Shown: in pieces, positions 10,158 to 19,372 of the stretch
Position numbering within the stretch: the stretch's first letter is position 1
Layout: each line of letters opens with the position of its first letter
Assembly (NCBI GenBank): GCA_013138975.1
Contig: WTBR01000054.1
Location: 35,232 to 99,231 of the forward strand
Direction: 5' to 3'
Source: Bacteroidales bacterium
GTDB taxonomy: Bacteria > Bacteroidota > Bacteroidia > Bacteroidales > UBA12077
Length of the DNA stretch: 64,000 nt
Notes under the pieces: model-generated
What the model was told of the DNA's origin: nothing
The model's database searches: none
The model's input: the letters and a program-made list of their open reading frames with translations, nothing else
Translations under genes and position numbers: made by a program

Positions 10158-10289
10158 TGATGAGCTAACACCCGATTCTTGCTTAATTAATTGAGAGAAT
10201 GATAAATTACATGTAATTAATAAGCTTATGATTAATATGAAATTTTTTAGTTTTTAATTGTTTACAAATTTCTTTTAAAAAATATTGTA

Positions 10290-10313
10290 GAGGGAGTAAC
10301 AAAACTCCCTCTT
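10290..10313 (-). terminator. Hairpin downstream of the giant T9SS gene
   Basis: GAGGGAG (10290-10296) pairs perfectly with CTCCCTC (10305-10311) around an 8-base loop. On the minus strand it follows the stop of the 1971-residue gene by about 10 bases and is trailed by AT-rich sequence. It would separate that gene from the YCF48 gene. Confidence 0.6.
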
Positions 10314-10322
10314 TTAACTCAT

Positions 10323-13300
10323 CTATTCAAAAATTGTAATTTTCCCTGCTTCTTCAAATTCTGCTGATTTAACATGGTAAATATATATACCTGAATCAAT
10401 TGCATTTCCATTATCACTCTTCAAATTCCATCGTATTTCATTATTTCCCTCATTAAACAATTGGTTATTTGATAAAGAACAAATTCTTCTTCCTGTCAAA
10501 CTATAAATATCAACAATAACATTTGACTTTTCTTTTAAGCTAAACGCAATTGTTACATCTTTATTTGACGGATTAGGATACACATTGACAATATTTTCAT
10601 CATCAATATCTTTATCAATGTTTATATCATTTATTGCTTCACCTTCTGAATCTCCCCCTATTGTCCAATACCCTTTAGTATTAGTGATTATAGCTGATAT
10701 TGTTTTTGTTTCCTTATCAACTGTACTTGCAAGCTCTACCCATTTTTTTGTTTCTTCATTATAGAATGCAATTTTTAATGAGTTTTCATCAAGTAATGAT
10801 GATTGAACTTCTTTAGCAAGATAACGAATTGTAATCTTACTAGCAGTATTTTGATCTGAATAAATATCCCATAACACGCCAATACTATTAATTCCTTTAT
10901 CTAAGAAAGCATGTTTGTTAAGTTTCTTAACAAAAACAAAATCACTTATTGTTCCTTTATTTGAATTTGAGAAACTCAATGCTACACCTGTATGTCCAAA
11001 TTTGTGTTGAGGCAGGGTTGATAATATAGCTGCCCCATGGGCTTCGATCGAATTAATCCATCTTTCAAATAACCCCCCATATACTCCTATATTTGACCTT
11101 GTGCCATTAATATCGTTATATTCAATATGACCTGCGTCAATACAGGGAGAACCATACACTAAATGATAATTGTTGCTTAAAGCATCAGTAAACATAGGAT
11201 CATTTGAAATATCTTCTATTCCATTCTCAATACCAGAAATATTTACTGAATTATTCCAAATATTATTGTATCCATGTACATCGACAGGTTGACCTTTAGC
11301 TTCAATGCCTTTACTATTTCCTGAAATAATATTATTAAAGATAATAGATGGCGAATTCCCAACAATTCGTATACCAGAACTATTATTGTCCAATATATTA
11401 TTATTTGAAATTACACTTCTAACATTTCCTGCTATAAATAAACCATTGTTGTTATTTTTAATTATACAATTAGCAATAACAGGAGATTGATCTCCTGTGC
11501 ATTTAATTCCTGCAAATTGTCCATTTTTAGCACTGTTTTGAATAGTAAAACCTATAATACCTCCACTATAAACCTCTTCCATAGAAACAACATTTTGCTT
11601 GTTACCTCCATCAATGATGGTTTTTGCAGGATCTCCCGTAGCTACAAGCCAAATATTATTATACAAAGTTATTCTCTCATTATATATTCCTTCCTGAACC
11701 AGTACTTTTGCTCCTTCCATTTCTTTTGCATTATCAATAGCTTCCTGGATTGTTGTATAATCATTTGGCACATTTAATACAAATAAATCAGGGCTGCTTG
11801 TTTTTTCTACAACCGTTGATTTAGTAATGCTTCTTTGATAATCCTTCCCAATTGCATCTACCTTAAAGGTATAACTTCCTTCGAGAATAGTGTTGTAGAA
11901 ATAATTTGAATAGATACCATCATTAGCCATTTCGTCACCATTACTTCCATTATCATACAATAAAACATTTACTGAAGATAAGTCAGGCAAGGTTACTTTT
12001 GCAGAGACTAAAGAATTTGTGATTGGATAATCCCCTTCTTTTATAGCTGCTGAAACAATAATAGGATAATACTGAAAATAATAATCTTTATTGAATGTTA
12101 AATCTATAGTAAGACCTGCAAATGCAGAAACTAACAGATGGAAAGGTTCTCCTGTTGGTTCTGTTTCTATTCCTTCATATTGAATAGTCCATTTTCCAGA
12201 AATAGGATTATTGATAATATATGATTCAAAGGTTTCCCCAATTATTAAAGAAACATTCTCACTATTTGTGCTATGATCATATTCATTGCCTTCAGGATTA
12301 ATTAGTTTTAAATCAATATTACTTCCCGGCCAAGTAATTGCAAAATTAGCAACGCTAACAGAAGGATCAATATTTACTGTATTTACTTTAATATCATTGT
12401 TTTTAATAAAACCACTAAGTGATGCTATTATTTCTTGTTGTTTTATATCAGCACCAACTGTGTTATAAATTTCCTGTAAGTCGGCTTTTGCAGATTTTCG
12501 ATACAATCCGCTTGTTTGATTTGCAATATCGTTTAAAAAATTTTCGTCAGATAGGTCTCCTAAGCCAATTGCATAAACTTTTGACTTACCAATGATATCT
12601 GTAATAACTTCTTCGACCAAAGGTGGAGTGTTTTCATGGCCATCACTTAAAAGAACAATATTTTGATAAGTTCCAACAGGAGGATTCCCATTATTTAGTT
12701 CTCCCTGAGCAACTTGTAGTCCTGCACCAATTGATGTAGTTCCAGAACTATTTATCATAGATATTTCATCAATAGCTGTTTGCTTTGTAGTGGGATTTAT
12801 AGAGGTAAAAGGTAAAATAATAGAAGCCGTATTACTAAAACTAACGACGGATACATTGTCTCCATCTTGCATTAACCCAATAAAATTACTTGCAGCAGTT
12901 TTTGCCGGTTTCATATAACCAAATAACCCCATACTTCCTGAACGATCTATTACTAAAGCAACATCATTGCTATTAAGCTGTGTTAGTTTAATAGTAAACG
13001 GGTTGTTAACAGCATAGGGAGATGAAATTATAATATTTGCAATTCTTACACCTCCAGGATTACTTAAAAAACTCAATGTGATTTGTCCTGAATTATTACC
13101 TATAACTCCTTCTGTAATGTCTAACCAATCATAGTCTGTTTCTTCTGTTGCTGTCCAACTGCCTCCACCTATTAACTGTATGTTGTAATCGACTACTCCA
13201 CTCGTTGACGGATGAATTTGAGATTTTGGTGTGCAAACTATATTTTTTATAATGTATATGTTTACAATTGATATTTCATTGCTGTAACCAGAACTTCCAA

Positions 13301-16238
13301 CACTATTAAAAGTCTTTATTCTGTAGTAGTATTGCGTATTGGAAATAACATTATCATCTGTAAAACTAGTAGCATTTGCATTAACATTTCCTACAGTAGT
13401 ATATCCTGAACCAGAAGTTGTAGAGCGTTCAATGATAAATCCTGTTTCATTTGATGAATTATCATTCCATACAATTTGTATTTGAGATGGAGAAACAACT
13501 GAACCGGATGGATCTGTTGGGGCTGTTGGAGCAGAACCTCCACCTGAAAACAAGGTTGTTGCAGTTACAATATTTGAAAATGGTGAATCACTAGATATAT
13601 TTCTAGCCTTAATTTTATAGTAATAAGGAGTTCCAGCAGATAATCCAGTATGGGTATATGAAGAACCTGTTGGATTAGCTAATTGTTGAAATCCTGTTAT
13701 GGCTTGAGTAGAATACTCTAATACATAGCTTGTTGCATTAGCAATACTTGACCATGTTAAGCTTATTGATGAAATAGAAACAGGTGAAGCATTTAAGTTT
13801 TGTGGAGTATTAGGAGATAGATTTGTACAGATTGTTGTTGAAGAACCAAGAGTCTCAACATTAGAACCACATGACCAGTTTATAGATTTACTTGTGTTTA
13901 TAATATTTGTTGCTCCATTGGCAGCCATTCCCCTGCCTGAAGTTAATGTTTTTCTTTGACTAGCTGAAGGAGCTTCTACCTGATTCGGGTGCATCAAATC
14001 ATCATCTTCCAATACGTGGCGTAATCCTAACGCATGACCTATTTCATGAAGAATAGCTCCATAGAAGTCATAACCACTAGAAATGCTAGAACCTGTTATA
14101 TTATAATTCCAATTTTTAAATTCATATATACGAATATCTGCCTGTTTTTGCCCATAATTATTATTACTACCACATGAATAATTATAACTAGACTGCCTAT
14201 GCGTAACTGTCCCCATCCATTGATTAGGTACTTCATTTAAATTATCATATGATATTAAATTAATACCATCAGTTGCATAAATTGAATTGGATGCTATCGT
14301 AGTAGGGTTTCCAGGGGATATATATTCCAAACTTAAATCAATACCAAGGTGATTTGACCAGACAAGAAGTGCTCTTTCAATGGCTACTACAGCCAGACTG
14401 TTACTAGCAATACTAGTGCCTAGTTTAAATTGAATGCCATTTACGCAATTTAAACGGGGTAAGCTAATTCGTTGTTTGTCATTATTTGGATTTCCATCAT
14501 TACTGACAATAGTCATAGAGTTTATACTATATTGTATATCAATTTCACTACTACTTTTATCATCTTTACCCCAATCAGTAATAACTTCAAATTTGCCCGA
14601 ACCCGGAGGTAATAAGTTTGGGTGTTCTCCGATCATATAAACCCATGAAGGAAGAATTAACTCAATTCGATCATCTTGCCATAACACATAATCATCTTGA
14701 TCCAAACCTTTGAGGTAATTTGTTCCTGAACCATCATCAGCATTCAAAAACTGAACTTGCTGAATTGGGTTTTGCCACGCTTGGGTGGAAACTTTACTAC
14801 CAAAACTTGAACCATAAATGGTAACAAGAGTTCCTGCTCCTGCAGTTGCTGATGTTGTAAAACTGTTTATTGTAGGACTAGGAGCTAATAGGAATGTCGC
14901 TGGATTATCAAGAAAGTACGAATTATCATAAGAAACCCCATTCATCCAACTATCGGTTGAAGAATTTGTGTACATATTTAATAATGGATAAACATAAGAA
15001 TCGCCACCATCAGTTAAAGTTAATTCGGTATCAACCTTGTCATCTTTAATTTTAATTTTTACATGAATTAACTGTTTTCCCAAACTTGATGTTGTTATCT
15101 CAGTTCTTGATACAGGATCTATAGTACCAGTGCTAATGTTAATTGACATGATTGAATTAGTGTGATCATAAACCGTTGCTGCTTCATAATTAGAATTATT
15201 AAAATCAGCTCCATTTGTTAAAGTAATATAACCATCAGCAGCACTGTTTGAATAGAATGGATTGAATAGCCCCGTTTCATATTCAATTCTAATTACTGCA
15301 TTGTACAAATATGTATTAAAACTACTAGCTTTTACATATATGTCAAATTCAAAATATCTGTCTGTTGTATTTATTCCAGTATTTTTAGGGTTTCTTAGAA
15401 AAAAAGATATGTCACTACCAGCAGTTGCATTTTTTAAAGTGGATTCTTTAGCTTTATTAGAGTGAAAATAGTCCAACATAAATTTTTGACGTTCTAGCTC
15501 TTTTCTTTTTATTTCATCATGCTTTAATTGTGATGATTTTAATGGGGAACTTTCAATTGTTGCAGATTTTAAACTTACATCGCTTTTTTTTTCTATGTTG
15601 TCAAAATCGTATAAAAATCGATAAAGTTGATTGATGCTATTAAACCTCATACCTCCTAATCCTGAATAATTCTTATTGGCATCTTTTTTATAAATCATCT
15701 GCCAACCTTCTACATCATAAAAGATTGATAGTGATTGTTCGTTTTCAACTTCAAACAAATTCTTTTCGGGGTATTCATTCTTTTTACAAAAAAACAATTG
15801 GGTATTAAGGTCAGATATGGAATGCCCAAAACCTAATCTACTATCAATCATTTTTGCAGTATTGTTAGAATAATCCATAATTGCACCACCTTTACGGAAG
15901 ACAACTGCTGTACCAGGTTTTAAGTTGCCATCACCTCTTAATATTTTAGTAATATTAATTTTAACCGCTGTATAAATCATTGATTTATCATCGTTATAAT
16001 ACCCCTTAATGGACGGTTCAATATTTGATCGTACTACAATCCCTTCAAAAATATAATCTGCAGTATTAATAATACTGTCTCTGGCATTGTTATAATAATC
16101 AGTTTTTCCAAAGGGATACTTTTTACCCTGAGAATATATGTTTTGGCATAGGAAGATGCTTGCGAGTATTAAAATATAACAGCTTTTACTACGTCTTTTT
16201 AATATTAAATTTAAAACCTTCAATCTAATTCTTTCCAT
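10323..16238 (-). CDS. Giant T9SS-exported metalloprotease/TIG/FnIII/vWA/beta-helix protein
   Basis: 1971 residues, secreted. A signal peptide ends at about residue 36 (NIYSQ). Approximate order: N-terminal region with KGYYNDDKS; cohesin-like strand region 270-450; IPT/TIG domain 455-560 (SPTINSFTTSATAGAGTLVT, VTIYGSSFG); metzincin-type protease with zinc motif HEIGHALGLRH near 725 and a Met at DDLMHP; two fibronectin III domains at about 805-990; a BACON-like strand region; a von Willebrand A domain from about 1085 with intact MIDAS (DRSGSMG, SGTTS, LLSDGHEN); a right-handed beta-helix from about 1495 (TIQEAIDNAKEMEGAKVLV); and a T9SS type A domain (YPNPSNKDVTI, GKITIFE). The ATG at 16238 precedes a good signal peptide. 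Likely a surface protease/adhesin; the substrate is unknown. Confidence 0.9.
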   Translation of the reverse strand: MERIRLKVLNLILKRRSKSCYILILASIFLCQNIYSQGKKYPFGKTDYYNNARDSIINTADYIFEGIVVRSNIEPSIKGYYNDDKSMIYTAVKINITKILRGDGNLKPGTAVVFRKGGAIMDYSNNTAKMIDSRLGFGHSISDLNTQLFFCKKNEYPEKNLFEVENEQSLSIFYDVEGWQMIYKKDANKNYSGLGGMRFNSINQLYRFLYDFDNIEKKSDVSLKSATIESSPLKSSQLKHDEIKRKELERQKFMLDYFHSNKAKESTLKNATAGSDISFFLRNPKNTGINTTDRYFEFDIYVKASSFNTYLYNAVIRIEYETGLFNPFYSNSAADGYITLTNGADFNNSNYEAATVYDHTNSIMSINISTGTIDPVSRTEITTSSLGKQLIHVKIKIKDDKVDTELTLTDGGDSYVYPLLNMYTNSSTDSWMNGVSYDNSYFLDNPATFLLAPSPTINSFTTSATAGAGTLVTIYGSSFGSKVSTQAWQNPIQQVQFLNADDGSGTNYLKGLDQDDYVLWQDDRIELILPSWVYMIGEHPNLLPPGSGKFEVITDWGKDDKSSSEIDIQYSINSMTIVSNDGNPNNDKQRISLPRLNCVNGIQFKLGTSIASNSLAVVAIERALLVWSNHLGIDLSLEYISPGNPTTIASNSIYATDGINLISYDNLNEVPNQWMGTVTHRQSSYNYSCGSNNNYGQKQADIRIYEFKNWNYNITGSSISSGYDFYGAILHEIGHALGLRHVLEDDDLMHPNQVEAPSASQRKTLTSGRGMAANGATNIINTSKSINWSCGSNVETLGSSTTICTNLSPNTPQNLNASPVSISSISLTWSSIANATSYVLEYSTQAITGFQQLANPTGSSYTHTGLSAGTPYYYKIKARNISSDSPFSNIVTATTLFSGGGSAPTAPTDPSGSVVSPSQIQIVWNDNSSNETGFIIERSTTSGSGYTTVGNVNANATSFTDDNVISNTQYYYRIKTFNSVGSSGYSNEISIVNIYIIKNIVCTPKSQIHPSTSGVVDYNIQLIGGGSWTATEETDYDWLDITEGVIGNNSGQITLSFLSNPGGVRIANIIISSPYAVNNPFTIKLTQLNSNDVALVIDRSGSMGLFGYMKPAKTAASNFIGLMQDGDNVSVVSFSNTASIILPFTSINPTTKQTAIDEISMINSSGTTSIGAGLQVAQGELNNGNPPVGTYQNIVLLSDGHENTPPLVEEVITDIIGKSKVYAIGLGDLSDENFLNDIANQTSGLYRKSAKADLQEIYNTVGADIKQQEIIASLSGFIKNNDIKVNTVNIDPSVSVANFAITWPGSNIDLKLINPEGNEYDHSTNSENVSLIIGETFESYIINNPISGKWTIQYEGIETEPTGEPFHLLVSAFAGLTIDLTFNKDYYFQYYPIIVSAAIKEGDYPITNSLVSAKVTLPDLSSVNVLLYDNGSNGDEMANDGIYSNYFYNTILEGSYTFKVDAIGKDYQRSITKSTVVEKTSSPDLFVLNVPNDYTTIQEAIDNAKEMEGAKVLVQEGIYNERITLYNNIWLVATGDPAKTIIDGGNKQNVVSMEEVYSGGIIGFTIQNSAKNGQFAGIKCTGDQSPVIANCIIKNNNNGLFIAGNVRSVISNNNILDNNSSGIRIVGNSPSIIFNNIISGNSKGIEAKGQPVDVHGYNNIWNNSVNISGIENGIEDISNDPMFTDALSNNYHLVYGSPCIDAGHIEYNDINGTRSNIGVYGGLFERWINSIEAHGAAILSTLPQHKFGHTGVALSFSNSNKGTISDFVFVKKLNKHAFLDKGINSIGVLWDIYSDQNTASKITIRYLAKEVQSSLLDENSLKIAFYNEETKKWVELASTVDKETKTISAIITNTKGYWTIGGDSEGEAINDINIDKDIDDENIVNVYPNPSNKDVTIAFSLKEKSNVIVDIYSLTGRRICSLSNNQLFNEGNNEIRWNLKSDNGNAIDSGIYIYHVKSAEFEEAGKITIFE

Positions 16239-16342
16239 AATATTTATTATTTATTTTATTGTTCGTCTGTTTAACATGCCCAATTGTTTACAACGCTGAG
16301 CGTCGAGTAGGCAAAGGGAGTTTCACCACTAAGCCTCTCACA

Positions 16343-16376
16343 GAACCGTACTTGATAGTCTCCCATCATACGGCTC
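16343..16376 (-). ncRNA. Group II intron domain V
   Basis: Read on the minus strand this starts GAGCCGTATG and ends GTACGGTTC, giving the 34-nt hairpin of domain V with the AGC catalytic triad next to the 5' end and a GAGA-type tetraloop. It directly follows the maturase stop and is followed by a domain VI-like stem, as in typical bacterial group II introns. Confidence 0.85.
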
Positions 16377-16399
16377 TTGTTATACGCAAAAATACCAAT

Positions 16400-17659
16400 T
16401 TAGCAAGAATATCCCACTCGCCAATGATAAAATAGATACGGAAATTGTTCCCGTATTCTAGCATACCACTTGAAAGCTCTGTTTAAACTTGTTTTATAGC
16501 GTTTATATCTTTGTCTTGCCCAACGTATTAAACGATTTTGCAATAATTTGAAAACCTTAGTCAATTCGGACTTTCTAAATTTTCCGTAATAATTAATCCA
16601 CCCTTCTATCTTTGGATTCAGATATTGGGCAATACCAACTATACTTTTAAAAGTAAGTTTGACAATATTTAATTCTTCAAGTTTATCTGCAAGTCTTTTA
16701 CGTGAACTTATACTAATTGCACAATCAAAGCCAAGAAACATATGACTACCTCTTTTTGATTTTGTACTGCGTGGCTGAAAGGTGTAGCTAAGAAAATCAA
16801 ATTTAACTATTGGGTACTTTCCTTTCCTTCTATAATCCTTGCAATACACAATTTTGGTTTTCTCTGGATGTAGTTCTAACCCACATGCCTTAACCCTCGT
16901 GTCCAACTTATTTAGTATATACTCAGCATGTCCTTTACTTCTACAATGAATTATAGCATCGTCGGCATATCGTGCGAATTTCACTGTTGGGTCGGTTTTC
17001 TCTAGCCATTTATCTAGCGTATAATGCAAGTATAAATTTGCCAATAAAGGGCTGATAACTCCACCTTGTGGCGTTCCTTTTCCTTGCTTGACTACCAGTT
17101 CTCCCGATTTTAGTTGGACAGGCATTTCCAGCCACCTTTCAATATACATGCGAACCCACTTTTCTGGTACATGTTTCGTTACTGCAAGCATCAATTTATC
17201 ATGATCTATGTTGTCAAAGAATCCTTTAATATCCAAATCTATCACCCAATCGGTTCGCCTACAATTTTCTCTTACAAAGGAGAGTGCTTGATGGGCATTC
17301 TTATTGGGTCGGTAGCCATAAGAATTAGGACTAAATTCCTTTTCCATACGTGGTTCTATAAAGTCCTTTACAACCATCTGACCAATTCTATCACTGATAG
17401 TTGGAATGCCTAATTTGCGCATTCTACCATCCTTCTTCTTTATTTCTACTTGCTTTACTGGTGGTGGGAAATAGCTCCCTGATGACATTCGATTCCAAAG
17501 TTTATACAAGTATTGTGACCGGTTTGTTTCAAAATCTTCCATGCTTACCAAATCAACCCCTGCACTCCCTTTGTTCGCTTTTACTTTCTTATAAGCCTCC
17601 CAAACCATGGTACGACTTATTGGTATTCCTCTTGTCTCATTCCATAAATTCATCCTCAT
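16400..17659 (-). CDS. ltrA: Group II intron reverse transcriptase/maturase
   Basis: 419 residues, full length for a bacterial intron-encoded protein without an endonuclease domain. Reverse transcriptase motifs are in order: KANKGSAGVD, PPPVKQVEIKKKDG, RKLGIPTISDRI, YGYRPNKNAHQA, DLDIKGFFDNIDHD, GTPQGGVISPLLANLYLH, the active site FARYADDAIIHC, and LHPEKTKIVY. The maturase (X/GIIM) domain follows with LNPKIEGWINYYGKF. All three catalytic aspartates are present and no frameshift is seen, so it should be active. It is encoded within the intron RNA, in the same orientation. Confidence 0.95.
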   Translation of the reverse strand: MRMNLWNETRGIPISRTMVWEAYKKVKANKGSAGVDLVSMEDFETNRSQYLYKLWNRMSSGSYFPPPVKQVEIKKKDGRMRKLGIPTISDRIGQMVVKDFIEPRMEKEFSPNSYGYRPNKNAHQALSFVRENCRRTDWVIDLDIKGFFDNIDHDKLMLAVTKHVPEKWVRMYIERWLEMPVQLKSGELVVKQGKGTPQGGVISPLLANLYLHYTLDKWLEKTDPTVKFARYADDAIIHCRSKGHAEYILNKLDTRVKACGLELHPEKTKIVYCKDYRRKGKYPIVKFDFLSYTFQPRSTKSKRGSHMFLGFDCAISISSRKRLADKLEELNIVKLTFKSIVGIAQYLNPKIEGWINYYGKFRKSELTKVFKLLQNRLIRWARQRYKRYKTSLNRAFKWYARIREQFPYLFYHWRVGYSC

Positions 17660-18272
17660 ACGAGTTGTTAAATGATCTGTGACTGTATAACCTGATCCCT
17701 TCGCTCCATTCCCATTACAGAAGCTTCAACACTACTACGGATCAGTCCGTCCCTACTCTAGTACATCGGTATTCTGCCTTTAGGGTGATCCTATTGTGCA
17801 TTTCCCTTTCCATTACCAGGTAGGTTCCCGAGTTCCGTAAATGAGCCTAGATAAAAGTCATGCTGCCTGAATGACGCCTACCGCACGGACAGTAAACAGG
17901 TTTCCTCCGTACTTATAACTGCATTTCATACTCTACAGCTTTTGATAGAATGTGCTTACTTCTCGACACCTCATCAGCAGTTCACTTTCGTTCATCTCTT
18001 TTATCAATACCTAATCACACTCTTGGCGTGACCTTTCCCAAACGCTCAGCACAATGGCTCTTTACCAAAGCACCTTTGGGCGGTTTGAAGCCTCCTCCTG
18101 CAAGGCGACCTCGGTGGTTCAACCATACAATTGGTTTCCACCATCTCAATTACAGCATGCAATGAACTTATTTATTTACCAATCATTGCTTCTCGGCACA
18201 CTATGAAACTGTAAGGAATTTGAAAAACAGAACTCACATGTTTGCTCATAGCCAAAACTTTGTTTTACAATA

Positions 18273-18397
18273 TTATAATTTTTGATCATCAAAATGATCA
18301 GCACGTAGCCATACATCTGGTTGTAAAAATTCTTGTGGAGTTTGTGCTTGAGTATTAAAAAAAGGCATACAAAAATAGCAGGTAAAAGTTTTCTCAC
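18273..18397 (-). pseudogene. Frameshifted 5' remnant of a secreted protein
   Basis: From the ATG at 18397 the frame reads MRKLLPAIFVCLF, a signal-peptide start, then changes frame in a run of seven T (near 18355). In the shifted frame it continues NTQAQTPQEFLQPDVWLRAD and stops at 18273. A VWLRAD segment right after a signal peptide is typical of Bacteroidota surface proteins with LamG-like or T9SS architecture. The rest is missing; the group II intron begins 72 bases further on. Interpretation as a decayed gene is inferred. Confidence 0.45.
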
Positions 18398-18569
18398 ATA
18401 AGAATTATTTAAATTAAAAAAATCAGAATAATTAATAACTCTTACGCACTTCAGAAGTTACTTGTTACAGTGTTTTTAAATATTATTAAACAATTCTAGT
18501 GATCAAATTTTATTTAACCCAATAATACCATATGTTTTAGGTAAGCTAAAAAAGTAAAATCTTTTTAAA

Positions 18570-18821
18570 TTATGATTTTTTTAACGCAGTTAATTTTGTC
18601 ACAAATTCTGTTTTTATGTCATTTTCAAAGCTATCTAAACATTTTTCAGTTGTCTTTAAATCGCTATGTCCAAAGCTTTCTGAGATGAATTCAATTGAGA
18701 CACCGGAACTTTTTAAAGCAGTCGAGAAGCTATGACGCGCTGTATAAGTTATAATATTTTTATTAATACCAATATACTTTCGTTTATCTCTGATTATAGT
18801 TTTTGTCATTTTTATTTTCAT
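18570..18821 (-). pseudogene. C-terminal remnant of a tyrosine recombinase
   Basis: 83 residues equal to the last third of Bacteroidota phage-type integrases: TYTARHSFSTALKSSG (box II Arg-His), ISESFGHSDLKTTE, then CLDSFE. Family members usually have TENYLDSFE here, so the catalytic Tyr is replaced by Cys. The N-terminal SAM-like domain and box I Arg are absent. It can hardly be active and marks an old integration event beside the intron. Confidence 0.75.
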
Positions 18822-19372
18822 TTAATACTAAAATTAATGATTATGAAAGAAGTCACATTTTCCCAAAAACCATTTTTCATCTATTTCCTGAACCTACATT
18901 TGCCTTACTTTGGTTACTTAGGTCTCTTATCCAAAAAAAGAAGAAATAAAACTAAAGCTATATTGTACAAATAAGCCCTATTAATTATTATTTTACACAT
19001 TCATTTTCTTCATTTGTGTACTCATCTGCAGAAAAATATATTCTAAAAACAAATTATATTTTTCAAACTTCCCGATATTGCTATTAAGATTAAAATTCAA
19101 GTTTTACATCTACTTTTTATAGTAATCTATCTACTTTTTTAATTCATCTTCTATATAAAATTTATATTTATCTATTAATTTTTAAAAAGTTTTTAGTTCC
19201 AATTAAACTTTAAACATGAAATAATATCCAATAATCAACTTGTATGCGACTTTATATTAATTTTAAATTAAGCTCATTTACTCAAAAAAACAATATAATA
19301 TCAGAGTTAAATATCCAGAATTACGTATATTGATCGGTTGAAAATGTAATATCAAAACTTAAAATATAAAAT
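18822..19372. other. AT-rich region upstream of the propeller gene cluster
   Basis: No convincing gene. A 43-codon plus-strand frame from 18842 (MKEVTFSQKPFFIYFLNLHL) is hydrophobic and matches nothing I know. The rest is very AT-rich, with long runs of A and T, and should hold the promoter for the propeller genes starting at 19373. I could not pick a clear TTTG/TAnnTTTG pair. Confidence 0.4.

Larger units (their letters stand above)
16302..18201 (-). mobile_element. Group II intron, about 1.9 kb, apparently full length
   Basis: On the minus strand the intron should begin with GTGTG at 18201-18197 (the GUGYG 5' consensus) and end at about 16302, after a domain VI-like stem finishing CTACTCGAC. 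A canonical 34-nt domain V lies at 16343-16376 and the maturase ORF at 16400-17659, leaving about 540 nt of 5' RNA for domains I-III. The ends are inferred from consensus, not proven. It sits in non-coding or decayed sequence, so it appears to do no harm to a working gene. Confidence 0.85.

Noticed and set aside
17950..18165. 71-codon plus-strand frame (MCLLLDTSSAVHF...)
   Set aside because: It lies antisense to the structured 5' RNA of the group II intron; such spurious frames are common there and it has no gene context.
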